Assembly: GCF_021347895.1 (NCBI RefSeq)
Contig: NC_067132.1
Location: 27,311,757-27,375,756, forward strand
Reading direction: 5' to 3'
Origin: Acanthochromis polyacanthus
Taxonomy: Eukaryota > Chordata > Actinopteri > Pomacentridae
Length of the DNA: 64,000 nt
Made by a program: the position numbers and the translations under genes. Within the stretch, counting starts at the first letter, position 1. Every line of letters starts with the position of its first letter. Positions 46,735-59,644 of the stretch are shown one piece after another. The notes beneath the pieces are model-generated. The model did not search any database. It was given only the letters and a program-made list of their open reading frames with translations, and was not told where the DNA came from.

Positions 46735-47500
46735 TAATGTCATATTAATGTAAAAAGCAGGATTTTACTCTCATAGAATCCCTAACTGCCTGCCCCTCAA
46801 AGAACCTGGGTCAAGAAACATGAAGAACTGGAATCAATAAACCAAAACCGAACCAAAAAAGCACAAGTGGCATCACATAAAATGTCTCCTTTGACCGTTT
46901 TACTAAATCATTACATTATTATTGCTAATGCATTAAGGTAAAAAGCGCAATTAAACTCTTGTAGAAACCCTGACTACCTGCCTGCCATTCAAAGAATCTG
47001 AGCCGAGATTAGAGCAGAACTGTTAAGATACAAGTGACACCAGAAAAATAGTCTCTTGTAGCAATTATACTATATCATTAGATTATTATTAAGCATGTTA
47101 ATGTAAAAAGCAAGATTTGACTCTTGTAGAAACCTGAAACGTCTGCCACTAAGCGAATTGCGTTGAAAAACATCAAGAACTTCAATCGATTAGCCGAATC
47201 AGGATTGTTTAAATATAAACAATACCAAAAAAAAGTCTCCTGTAGCAGTTATGCTATAATATCAGATTATTATTACTCATGCATGAATGTAAAAAAGCAG
47301 GATTTTACTCTTATAGAAACCCTAAATACCTGCCACTCAAAGAATCTGGGTCAAGAAACATCAGAATCGATAAACTGAATCATAAAAATACAAGTGATAG
47401 CAGGAAAAAACGTCCCCTGGGGCAGTTATAGTATATTGTGCATTAATGTCAACTTGTGGAAACCCTAACTACCGTCCCTCAAAGAACCGGAATCGATATG
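46735..47500 (+). repeat. Degenerate tandem array, units of about 160-190 bp
   Basis: Unit starts near 46745, 46933, 47098, 47284 and 47442, each with a variant of ttaatgtaaaaagcaggatt then ttactcttgtagaaacccta, a ctgcc(c/a)ctcaaagaatc word and a gtctcctgtagcagttat word. Five units are visible, the last partial. Divergence between units is high (roughly a quarter of positions by eye). No coding sense. Confidence 0.75.
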
Positions 47501-49599
47501 AGGCATCAAAAACATGAAAACACAAAAAGCTACAAGCCGACGTCGGGGCTTGAACTCCTTCATTATGTGAGAACTTCTCCGACCACAGAACCTCTCTGCG
47601 CCTGAGATTTAAAGGTCACAACAACACTAAATCTTACTTTTTGTGATAAATGACACAGCAAAGACAACTACCGATAAAGTTTTGTTTTTACTGTGCACAG
47701 TTTATGATATTTTAAGTAGCGTATATTCATCTTTTCACGGCTGTGCCAAGTCCTCCTGCTCTCGCCGAAGCGGCTGCCCCGGCCCGGCATATATCATGTC
47801 ACCGTCCTCTGATAGGTTTATTGATTTTGCACTCCCCTCAGCGCCATCTCTCAAACTTTTCAACACCAGAACTAACTGAGACAGATATTTTTCCAACTGC
47901 TCAAAATAGATCATTAGCCAATTGGGGGAAAAAAAAAAAAAAAAAATGGGACTTTTAAGCCGGTACAGATCCATACGAAAGATTAGGAAGGATGGAGGAA
48001 AAATCAGAGAAGCGGTGGTAAACACGGCTTGTAAAGGAACAGCTGGGAGGTGAAATGTTTGGGGTGAATAATATCTGGACGGGTGATAATAACATGCAGC
48101 TGAGTCTGTATCTTCCCCCTGTTGCTGTTGTAGCTTCCGGACCTCAGTGGAGAAATGATGGACAGTGGAGAAAGCGAGGACCGTCTTTGCTTTAAATCCT
48201 TTCCCCCTACAGATATGACTACAGGTCTCTATCACATCCGTATCGCAGGGGACGATCTGCCCACTGGGATAGGCTGTTGTCTGAATGGCTTCTGCCAGCC
48301 TCCTCTTTCTCAGGACAAATAGAGTAATAATTCCATCAAGAGGGGGGAGAGGATGAGGCAATAAAACATGCAAGAAAGGGAGGGGATTTTTTAATGTGCT
48401 CCGTTGTCTCGGATGCAATTACAGTGCCCATCATGTGATCCTTTATCTTTCGGTCTCCATGGATCCGAGCCTCACTCGCTCCCTGTTTTTTCCCCCTCCC
48501 CTTCGTACGTGCACAAAACAGAATTGCGTGTGTGTGTGCCAGAAAGCAAATAAAAACAAGCAGAAGCCAAAGTGTCATGTTCAATTTTAATTTGTTTGTT
48601 GTTATAATACAAACCCTGTTCAACAATGTTCTGTAAGTTGGAGGGAGAAGGAGGGGAGAGAGAGGGAGAAAGAAAAAAAAAAAACACCTTGAGCCAAATA
48701 AATTATGATAGCACATTCCCAGATCACTTCCCCGAGAGTAATCTATGAGGATTTAAAATTAGGCTGCTCTCTATGCATACTAATTGGAGACAGCTTGGGA
48801 TAAACATATGATTTCAGAATTTTTAATGTAGTTAGTCATTGCCATGACATTTTTTATTTTTTTAAAAAATTTTTTCCCCGACTCCACTCCGACTTCAGGC
48901 AAGGTCTTTTCTGATCAAGTTAATTACTTTGAGGGGAGCAGACAGTGAGGCTAATTAAGAAATATGTCTAACTGAACTCTGGTCAATGACAGCCCTACTC
49001 CTACCACTGGGTTCTGACCTAGATCACTAATGCTTCCTATTTAGGAATTACCACATGACAAATATCCAATCAAACCTCCAGAAATTGCCCTCCATCATAG
49101 CGGGCTGAACTGTCATAGCGGGGCAGGTTTCCTGGGTGGCTTATGAAGTCACCAGTAATCAGAGGAGTTCACGCCAAGTTGTTGATTACCTCAAATTAAG
49201 TGTCTGGAGGCCACCGAGACCCAGATGTGTCACCCGTGGCTCCAAAGAAAAGGCGCACAATAAGGCAGGGTGAGCATTACAATCAGTGGTATTGGTGGAC
49301 CTCGGCTAACTACTAATCAGTCTCCCAGCTTCAAAGGTGTTCAGTGCAAAAAAAAAGAGGCTTAAACTGCAATATTAGAAAAACTGTGTCCATTGGGCAA
49401 CAAAAAATCAATTCGCAATCCCATGATATGGCATTAAACTGTGATTTGTGGCTATAGAAATGTAAAAGGTGTAACGTTTCATGAGAAAACACAACGGAGC
49501 TCCATTTACACAGAACAGAAGCGACTTACTGAGATGTCAGGAAAAATTCAGTAGTATGCCCCGAGTAAAACTATTTCCAACTCTGATTACCAATTTGAG
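47501..49599. other. Non-coding; candidate conserved block about 48880-49340
   Basis: A 227-codon minus-strand ORF (47735-48418) overlaps other ORFs and shows no domain. Poly-A tracts lie near 47929-47946 and 48673-48684. The part at 48880-49340 is non-repetitive with TAATTA/CAAATTAAG words and reads like a vertebrate conserved non-coding element, which cannot be confirmed here. Confidence 0.35.
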
Positions 49600-50560
49600 C
49601 CAAGAATAGCACCGATTCACTTACAAAAATTAACAAATTAATGTTTTTACCAGCTTATAACTGTAATTTTTTTGGAGTAATTTACTAGTATTTTGTAGAT
49701 TTTTCTTGTTTTGTTAAATTACAGAAAACAACTAGTAAAAATTACAGAAAAATAGTATTAATATTTAGTCGTAAATCTAAAAAAAAAATCACAAACTTCA
49801 ACATCAACATGTTGTATTTTTACGAAGTACTAATTTGTAAAGTGTTTGTTGGTAAAATGACAGTTTTTAATACATTTAAATCAGCAAAAATATATAATTA
49901 CATCACAGATATTCTCTGTTTTGTTAAATTGCATATAACTGGTAAAATTAGAGAAAAACAACATTAATGTACATGCTAAACCTAAAAAATAAAAAAGTCA
50001 AATCTGTAAAAAATTCAACATTAACAATCAGTGTTTTTACAAAATTAATTTGTAACAGTAATTTGTATTTTAACAGTGTGTTTGTTGGTAAAATTACACA
50101 GTTTTTACTCAACTTAAATCAGCAAAAAATATAATTACTTCACAGATATTCCCTGTTTTGTTATAATTCATAGAATAATGGCAAAAAAGTTGTAGTTATT
50201 TAAATGCTAACTAATAAAATGAGCAAAACCTGTAAATACTAAAATGTGCACCTAAAAAAATCTGTACTTCTACAAATAGCAAAACATTTGACCATAAACT
50301 TACACTATTTCTGGGACTTTTAAAGCTTTGACTTTATTTTTATTTTACCTTATTTACAGAAATTCCCCATTGTTGGAAAGAAAAACTCTGTATATTTAGG
50401 ACTAAAAAATGGTGAATCATTTTTAAAATATATTGATAAATTAAACATGTTGACTGTGTAAACAAAACAAAAATACAATCTACATTTTTACATTATTTTA
50501 CAGACATTTGCTGTTATTTTCAAAGTTTTTACAGTTAGTGAATGTTACAGTAGTCCACTA
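49600..50560 (+). repeat. Degenerate AT-rich tandem repeat, block 3
   Basis: Cores of the gtatttttac(g/a)aa type recur near 49815, 50030 and 50260, with words like tttgttggtaaaat (near 49847 and 50080), tcacagatattc(t/c)ctgttttg (near 49905 and 50140) and aattacagaaaacaactagtaa. Spacing is about 215-230 bp. Same family and orientation as 12.54-14.1 kb. Confidence 0.7.
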
Positions 50561-53500
50561 TTTTTAGATTTTTTTGGCACCATTACATCATTTACTTTAA
50601 AGAATCTTTTTTTTTGTTTCCGAGTGGATGTTACCCTCATTTAAAAACATAAAAATAGACTAATCCATGTTTTTTTAATTCATAAAGTGTGTGCAGCTCT
50701 TTTACCAAGAAATATGTACTAAAAAAAAGCTAAAAATCCAAGTGTTTAAACATAAAAATCACCTGTGAAGCATCTGGAAACTTTAGCAGAGGCCAATTTA
50801 CTGACATTATCTGTGCTTATGATGTTAAAACGCTGTCACAAAATAACTGCTGTCAAAAAAAAACGGCAAAATGTTCCTTACCGCATACGGCTGTGCATGC
50901 CATCCATCTAAACCTTGTTCTGATGATTTGAGCTCAAAAACACTCCAAACGTTCAATTACAATCACCAACTCACCCTGCTTAACAAAAGGCAGGAAAGAG
51001 GCAGAAGAAAGATGCAAACAAAACAAAAATTGCACAGTTTTCTTTACTTTAATGTCCCACAGTCACTGAGCTAAAAATACCATAAGGCCTTTGTGTTTGA
51101 CGAAATATGGTAGGCAAGTTTTGAGTCTTAAAAGGCATCGCTAATAGATGTACTTTTGCATGTTACAAGGATGCGCTTGTCCTTCTCCTACACACCTGCC
51201 TCATGGAAAAGATGTGCAGAAAGTCTTTAATCACAGCAGGTGATTTATGGGGAAATATTTGCCGTACAAATACTCTGCAAGCATTACAAATTACTCTGTG
51301 GGTAAGACTCCCATATGAGTAGGGCTTTATGGCACTTCATTAAAAAAAAGGATGCCTCTGGAACACGTCAGTCCTCGTTATGAACTACTGGCTGCAGAAC
51401 ACGTCGATTCCATTCATGAGATTCTGCTTGTGTCTCACATCAGCCCCATTAAAAGGGTGATGAGTAAAGGTCAAGCACAGTGACTCAAAAACACCACACG
51501 AGGGGTCGAAGCAGCGCTAAGTGAAAAAGAGAGGAACTCTGGAGGGGGGGAGGAGGAGACTCTGACGCAGAGGAGAGGTGACTTCGGCGTCCATAAACAG
51601 TCTTTTATGAAAATATCCCATGTAGTCAGAGGCGCCGGTGGCCACAGAGGCAACTGAATTATTTATGAGCAACATTTTGGAAACAGCGGCGAGAATTTGT
51701 GGATAGGGTGATGCATGTCCGGTGGCCTTATTCTGTGGCAGCCCTCTAATGCTTTGATAAATGGCTGTTATCTACACCCTTTGGTGTATGACGGCCATCT
51801 GCTATGGACTCCTTAAGGGCCAATTGGAGACGTTCAGAAATCTGGGTCAGCTCAGGTGGCTGCATTAGAGGAAAAGGTTGCTGACCGTGAGAAGTCCGGC
51901 AGTCTTGGTGTGTGTCGCGCGGCCACGCTGACCTCCTTATCAGCACGGACAGAACTCAGTTTTCAGTTTGTACTCGGAGGCTCGCCTCGGAGGGATTGGC
52001 TCTGAATCAGGATAGATTTACCCGCTGCACTGCCATTTCTGCACACTCATGTCTGACCGAGCAAAGCGCCGCAACCTCTAAAAAAAAAGTCAAGTTTACT
52101 TTCATGCGGTGACACACACAGGTAAGAGACGGAGTCAGCTGTTTGGGCATGCAAGCACAGAGATGTAGCTCGGATTTAATATAGTGAAGACATCTGCAGA
52201 GAATTATCATTTTTTTAAAATGCTGTCAGCTGGAGAGGACCCACAAAATTCAGGGTAACCTTCATATCTCTGTGCAAAGATGCAGAATGATTAAGAGTGC
52301 AGTGTTGTAAGATTCATGCTTCCCTCGTGTCCACGACTGTCAGAGTGTATCCAGGTGGGTGGACTGAGTAGTAACCGGAGGCAGAGAAAGCACTAAATGG
52401 TTAAGTAGGTTTGTTTGTTCCTCGGGGGTTCAGAGCCTTTTCTGGACTAAAAGAGATGAGACCACCCGTGCAATTAATCATGCTGGTATTGGCATGGCGG
52501 ATACTGTATCCACTCAAGGACAGCTTTGAGATGCATTAGGCCGAGTGCTGCCGATCCCAGGGCACGGTCAGCCCAGGGGGTTGGGAAGCACACATCTCTT
52601 GCTAAACCATGCATTTCCTCAGCCCTCACCTACTTCTATTTGGGTATACAAGCTCTGCTGAGCCCCTCTAATGATTCGTTACTGCGAGCCGCTGGAGCTG
52701 TTTGGCTCCGTCAACCTCTCCTGTCAGAGAACAGGAAGCTGATGCGTGTTCACAGCTTCACTCTTCCTCGTATCGACTACGCCGCCAGTACTTTAATCAT
52801 CCTTTACAATAAATCTCAATCAATTCGGCGCTGAGGATGCGGGACACGTGCAGATGGCATGGGCTGATAGTCCTGACACATTGCAACTCAATCAAACGGT
52901 GACACGACAAAGCGCCCCCGTGCACACGCGCCACCACCTCCTTTTCTCACAGGACGAGGATGCGTGAAGCGGCACTCTTGCTAATCTTCGCCATCATCGT
53001 GCCATGCAATCAGAGCCGGTATCATCCTCCTCCTCCTCCTCTGTTTTCCAATGTCAAGCCTTGACAACGATATGAGGACTTATTAGTTTAATAGGCAACA
53101 TAAACAAATCACAACCACTTAGCGGAGCGATCATTTCAGCGGCACTCGGCGGACATCTTCTGCGAGGCTCCAAAATTGGGAGTGCGGTTGGGGGGATTGG
53201 GTGGTGGCGTGACGCTGGTAAACAGGTGGCTCGGTCGGCCGTTTGCCAATACACGCCGCACCAAATGGAATAAAATGGCGAAACAGATGTTCTGCTGTGC
53301 TGTGTCTTGATTCGAGCAGCACTCACGCTTTTAAAGCCTACTGAAGTATGCGCTGTCCCTGGCATGGCTGACGGGCCTGCTGGAGGACTTGACAGCGGCT
53401 GTGAACCCAGTAAGTACCGACTCTGACTCCGTGCTGGGCTTGGTCTGACAAGGGTGTCAAGCAAATGAGAGGAGCCTGTGGAGGGGCGAAGCAGAGAAAG

Positions 53501-55876
53501 AGACGGAGGAAGCAGACATCCGGTTGTACAGGCAACGCAGCTGATCTGAGACGTGCAGTGAAAGAGAGCAGAACGTGAACCGAATACGACGGCAAAGGTG
53601 TTGCAGAACTGTTTAACTCCGGCTGCGTTACACTCCGAGGCCAGTCAAATGTTTAGATGCCTCCACCACCGGGGAAAAAAAATAAAAAATCAGTGACCTC
53701 TTCTCTCGGAGGCAATCAAACTGCATTTAATGGCAGCTAGAGGAGTAGTAAATCTGCATGACAGTGAGTCAGTAATAACATTTACAGCCAGAGAGATGAG
53801 TCACTCTCAGCCCTGGAAGGTTATCGCAACACTCCTCCTGCAACGGCGACAGTCGCAGGAGAAGAGATTGGATGATCAACTAATAATTGCCATTTTGGTT
53901 TTGATATGCTTTTAAGAAAGGAGGAGGAAGTTCACAATGAGGAAGAGGGTTCTGAAAGCCTGTAATGACAGCGGCAGGCGCACAGAGAGACGGCGCGGGG
54001 GTGGATAGCTGTGAAATTGATGCGACCTTGAAAAGATCTGGAGACAGGGAGAGTCTGCCTGATAATTACGGTGAAAACGTGTGTAACTAACTACCATGTT
54101 CAGCCCGCCAATGAGCACAGGCTCCCTGACCACGCACCATACTCAATTACAGGGGAGAGAGCCGAGGAGAGGGCCAGCAGGAGAGAGGAGAGGGAGGAAC
54201 CGGGGTCATTTTCTCCTTCGATGACCTTCAGACTAATGCGGCCCAGGAGAGACAGCTATTTTCTGAATCTCACTGGAAGATGTCCCCACGCTCTTAGAGA
54301 TGTGTTTTTTTTCCCTCCTTCCTTTCTTCTTGTTCTTCTTCCCCAGCCCACGTCTAAGATGCAGGTAGGGAAGTAAACAAGACAAAGTAAACACGTCTGC
54401 TCGTGTTAAGCAGAGAAGAGCAATAAAACTGGGTGAAAATGATTTTAAATTCCCTCTTACTTTGTTAGACACAGGTGAAGCCGTGTTGGGGGTTTAAACA
54501 TGCAGCTTCATACGCCGTCACTGTCAGGCGCAACATTTATTCCTTCCTTTTTTTTGCCACAATTGGCACGGCGAGAGAATCTTCGGAAATGTTGGGATAT
54601 AATTAGAGGGATGATGAAATTATTTTCTAATCGCGGGCTCAAAGCTCGTGGCGTGTTAATGAACTTTGCCTTCTAACTTTGAAGCCCCAAACAGATTGTC
54701 CATCTGCACGATGCCATATGCGACTAGAGGATGCTGCTGCAGAATGCACAAGACTCTGTACGATCACACAGGCTGTTTGTATACGAACAGCTTTGTTCCA
54801 AAATAAGACACGCAGCATCTGAAAGGCACTGACATCGATTGATATTAATTGATTTATTGCACCAAAGTAAGAAATCTGAGTAATATCATTAGCTGGAAAC
54901 AACATTTGGACAATCTGGATCCTCCAGCTCGCTGTAATGATTTATTTGCTTGATTATAATGTTGTGTTTAATGTTCCTTATGCTACACAATCATAGTCTA
55001 TGTGTGAGTAATTAGAGTTATAAAAGCCTCGTCACTCCCTAGCCGCTGATATTTGTCATTCGGTTGGTTATTCCTATATTATGAGTTGCTTGTCAAGCGC
55101 AAAGTAGAATAACAGTTGTTCAGATTTGCTTTCATTTCAGGACCGTTATTTTGTACTTCAATTATTTAATTGTATCACTTGAAACTGTTTTCACACCTGC
55201 GAGAGACCGGAGCGACCGACGCAGCCACATCAGCCACACGCACGCACGCAATTATCCGTCGCAGGAAATAATTATTCGTTTGAGAATGTGCAATAACAAA
55301 TGCGATAAACACTAAAGGAATAATTATCCTTTTGCCTCGTCTCACCAAACGACAGCTGCTCTCTCAACTCTATATATTACACCAATTCTGTCGATTTAGA
55401 GTATTTAGCGCAACATCCTCAACTGGGGCAGTTAGAGCTCAATGATTGGTTGTCGCTGTCCAACACTGCTGCTAATAGTGCCTATAAGGATAGCTATTTG
55501 AGAAGGCCAAAGCATTGCAAAAAAAATCCACTCAAATAATCAGAACTTCTTTTCCTTCAGCGACAACAAACACATAAACGTGTTAAATGCAACCTTGAAA
55601 CACATATCATTCGGTTTATTTGTTTGTGTGTCCTAATTTTCATTTGGAAATCAAGCCACAAACACATAATCAGAAAATGAATACAGTCGTGATGTAATGA
55701 CATGCTCTGAATCACCGGTAAACGTATTCAACCATTTTGGCAGTGACCTTCCCCAGACAGTCACACCAAAACCTGCGTACTTGTGCTAACAAGAAAAACG
55801 TGTGAGGTTGTTAGATGACAGTAGCCTGGTTCCGGGATCAGGGATTGCTGCTAACACCGAGGTTTTTCATTTTATC
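50561..55876. other. Non-coding; several candidate conserved blocks
   Basis: No gene is supported. Non-repetitive, GC-balanced parts lie at about 51700-52100, 52440-53030, 53100-53480, 53700-54260 and 54590-55420. A (TCC)6 run is at 53025-53042. ORFs up to 136 codons overlap on opposite strands and show no domain. Confidence 0.35.
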
Positions 55877-55900
55877 TTTTTTTTTTTTTTTTTTTTTTTT
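55877..55900. repeat. T24 homopolymer
   Basis: Uninterrupted T-run that ends in caggggattaaac, so it has the look of a polypyrimidine tract before an AG. No open exon follows. Confidence 0.9.
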
Positions 55901-56060
55901 CAGGGGATTAAACAGGTCTGATGTTGTGCTCATTGATAACTGCTGCTCCGGTCAGAAAAGCAACCAAACCAACACTTTTTCAGGGGTTTAAATAGGTCTG
56001 TCTGATGTGGGGCTCATTGTTTGCTGCTGCTGTGAGAAAAACAACCGAATCGGCACAGCT
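55901..56060 (+). repeat. 80-bp tandem duplication
   Basis: caggggattaaacaggtctg at 55901 recurs as caggggtttaaataggtctg at 55981. The copies continue in parallel (gctcattgataactgctgct against gctcattgtttgctgctgct) and end near gcaaccaaaccaacac and acaaccgaatcggcac. Confidence 0.8.
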
Positions 56061-58997
56061 CTTTACTCAATCTTTTTGTTCTAGAACCACAGAAATTATC
56101 CCTGAATTGGCAAAAAGCACCTGTTTTTAGGAGGTATTGTAAGCCGACCTATTTCTAATTATCAACCACAGATCCAGACTGGCTTTCTACATCTGCTGCA
56201 CCGGAGTCTAAATTTTTTGTGTGTTTTTGAATGCACAGGTTGTTTTCATGATACCTTTTGATGTCAAATAATATATTTTAAGCTTTATTATCATCTGTCA
56301 TTTCTAAATAAATGATGTAACTGATTGTAAACAAGGATAAATGTGCAGAAATGTGGCTAGGACTTTTGCACAAGGAAAATCTGGGACATAAAGATAAAAA
56401 GCAGCTCTGTTTGGTAATATAAGCTGCATTCAATTGTAGTATCATTGATTTTACTATATATTATAATTGCTTTATAATTTTTTGATGTTTTAATTCAGAA
56501 CATTGGATGCTTTAAGAGCAAAAAATCTCTATTTCTAAGCATCTTTTGGCTCAGCTTTTTGTAACAAATGCAGTGCTTCCAGTTGACCACATGGACAGAT
56601 GCAGTTCCTCAAATGGCCACTTGAGGCTGACTCCAAAAGCGAGCCAATCCTTATAGACCCCCATGTTAAAATATCCAATTTTACAGCAGAGATAAATATG
56701 TTTACAGCCTGGTACAAAAAATGATTTTGGTCTTGATAGCTGATTTCCTCATTTATGACAACCGCACACAAGGTCAATTATCACATAAGTGGCCCATTTA
56801 AATTGTATTAAGGTTTAAAGATATGCATAATTAACAGCAAAACAAATTGAGCAATGGCCGGAGCAAAAACATTTAGCTCGTGAAATCCTTATGATTTAAT
56901 ACAGAGTTTCTTGGTCCTAGAAATATGGTCCATGCAATTTACTAATGCTCCCTAAACGCCTCACATAAATCCAAAGATGCAACTGGAGTGTGTAGTGCAA
57001 CAAAACAGATTAAAAAGCATGAAATGAGGTGTTTTAAGGTCAGATTTTTAAGTTGAAAATGAACTATTTTATCTACTTAGTGTCCAGAAATATGTACTGT
57101 TGCAGCCAATCAAAACATTTTTCTGCATTTGGTAGATTTTTGGTCACAATAATAGTTATTATTTAATAATGTAGCATCTGTGCTGATTTAAACGGACATT
57201 GACAGACTCAGTCAAAAATAACCCAGTGTCACAATGAATAATGTGAATTAAGTGAAAAAAAATCAGTCTAACAGCATAACATGACAGTAACTTTTAACTT
57301 AAATGTGTGCGGCTTTCAATTAACGTCATACTCTTCCCATTTCACACCTCTTCTTCTTGTATAACTCGAACCTCTGACCTTTTTTAACCACTCGCACTTA
57401 CACCTGCACAGACATGAAGCCACTTGACACGACTATCTGAAAATCTGTTTGAGGAGAGGTTAGACAGACAACTTGATAACCCGACAGAACCCTGACCCAG
57501 TTGACTTTTGTTACTTCTTTGCAGCTGAAGATAGACAGAAGGAGCAAAAAAAAAACAACAAAATCAAGGCTCAGCTCAAGCTTTCCGGCACTTTGAAGGT
57601 GCTCTGATGCTACTGAAGTTTCTTTATAGTATACTTTCTGTGGAGACATAAAACAAAGTTGTACAGCCACACTCTGTCTGAAGTTATCACTTCCTCACAG
57701 CGTTACACAGCCAGTGCGTAGGACTCAGCTCGACTACAAAGACCAGAACCAGACGCCGGTTTCTCTACTGCGGATGCACATCAAGGACATTTGCTATATC
57801 TATTGCAAAAATAAAAGGAACCGATTTGATCATTTAATGTAGTATAATAAGTTCAAATACCTTTCATGTCGTTTCTTCCTTCCTGTGAGTGTCGGTTCTG
57901 GTGGTTCTTGTAACATAATTATTTTGCCATTTTGACCACGACTCCCCTCTAAAATTTGATTTCGATCTCAAGAGAGAGCTCTTATTCAATAAAGGTCAAA
58001 TAAACAAATATTTCCTTTTGGTTAGAAACTACCTCATTACCACAGGTTGTAATTTTTTTCAAATTGCAGCTACAATCCGAGCAATGAAAGGCTGCATGTT
58101 TGCAAGGGTTTAATCTGAAAATGCTAAACATCAGCGCCGAATGAGAGGAAAGATCTGTTTATATGCATGTAGTTCTATAAGATCCACTATTTTTTGCAGA
58201 AAAACAATGCCTCCTCTTGGTCGAGAGTGAAAAATCTAATTAAAAGCTTCTGTGCTTTTTCCATCACTGGATACAGAATAGGCCACATGAAACAAATAAA
58301 CAAAAAGAGTGAGCTCGTTGTCCATTCAGTAACTGATGAAGACAGTTAAAAAAAAGAACAAGGACTCCAAGAAAATATAATTTAAAGCAGACAGCTTGAC
58401 TGTCTTCACAAACTACAGTCCCCTCTTAAGTTTGGAACTATTCGTTTAGTCTCTGTCCCCATCTGTTTTCTATCTCATCTCAAAATTGTCAGTTTCACTT
58501 ATTGTGCAGCTTCCTTGAAAAATAATATTCCAGTTGAAATTATGCTCATAATGATAACATTCACAGGCTCCCCCTTGTAGATTCAGATCAAAAGCTTTTT
58601 TTTGAAATAGTAGATAAAAGAATTGGGGAGAAAAAAAATTACATTACTGTGTGCCACTGAGATCGACCCATCCAAGAAATTCAGTGGAAGGGAAATTCAG
58701 ACTCTTTTGCAAGGCGCTTCCAGCTGACATCAGAGAAACTGAAGTCTAGGACCATTAAAAACACATTCCAAGTTAAGTTCAAGGATTTCCATAGAATCTG
58801 TTAGTTAGTTGTCCTGCAGAGTATTTCCCTTAATTCTGTGAATATATCCGAATGCACATGAATGATTAAAAAAGAAACTAAAATCTTTTACATTACAGTT
58901 TATGGCATTAAAAGATTATCCTCGTTAAGTTGGAGCATAATGAATATATTAATTTTTCAGTTTTAATAATGTGCTTTATTTCTGTCCATTTTTGCAG
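56061..58997. other. Non-coding, no feature recognised
   Basis: AT-rich. ORFs are at most 90 codons, without domains. No transposon ends or tandem units were recognised. Confidence 0.4.
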
Positions 58998-59121
58998 GGA
59001 GCACTGTTCCCCAACATACACCCACTCGTCTGATCTCATCTTCACCAGCTGGATTGACAGCGTGACAAAACCTCCCCAAAAAACACGCAGACATCCAGCT
59101 GTGATCGGATCGGACTTGTGA
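58998..59121 (+). CDS. Weak candidate 3-prime terminal exon
   Basis: A pyrimidine-rich stretch ending ctgtccatttttgcag precedes 58998. From there one frame stays open for 40 codons (EHCSPTYTHSSDLIFTSWID, then SVTKPPQKTRRHPAVIGSDL) to TGA at 59119-59121. The first base completes a split codon, so the intron would be phase 2. Codon composition looks more protein-like than the surroundings. I do not recognise the protein, no upstream exon was found and no clear poly(A) signal follows closely. It may be chance. Confidence 0.2.
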
Positions 59122-59644
59122 TTATTGATTGTGTGATTGTTGTTCTGTTTTCCCACAACCTGAAATACACAGACAGCATTATAAAGTGTTTACCAAGTTC
59201 ATTTCAAGTAGAATTCTGCTTTATCACAACAGTGTTACATCACATTTTCTGTGTTTGGACAACATTTCCAATCTCCAATGATAGGATTGTACTGACCAAG
59301 GTTGTTGCTGAAATTGAGTGCTGCTTAAACTGTCCCTTGCTAACATGTGCTATGAGGCCATTTTCCACCACAGAAACATATTTCTGAGCAGCCTTGAGAG
59401 AAAAAAAATTAAAAGAAGACAAGTATAAAAAGTGCAATTTTTTCTGTCCTCTCTATGTACCGATCAAGTAGCAATCTTCTCTTCTCCAAAATCCTCATCA
59501 ACAATGCAATATTTTAGCCATGAAGGCTAAAATGAAACAAAAACTAAATTGTTTTGTTTCCTACATACTCAGAAAATTACATGAACGTCTAGAAACTGCG
59601 AGGAAACAGTTAGGGTTTGGCCCCGATTCTGATCTTAAGGCTGC
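59122..59644. other. Non-coding, no feature recognised
   Basis: AT-rich; overlapping short ORFs on both strands without domains. Confidence 0.4.

Noticed and set aside
47735..48418. 227-codon minus-strand ORF, one of the longest in the window
   Set aside because: No recognisable domain, includes a poly-Phe run from a poly-A tract, overlaps other ORFs, and lacks splice or promoter support.
52760..52835. LINE L2-like motif (RIDYAAST...)
   Set aside because: Matches only a few residues of the RLDYCNS motif, with no flanking similarity.
58998..59121. Loose resemblance of HSSDLIFTS to the start of secretin/PACAP-type peptide hormones
   Set aside because: There is no dibasic cleavage site before it, the following part contains two prolines where those peptides are helical, and only a few residues agree after inserting a gap. 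Treated as chance.
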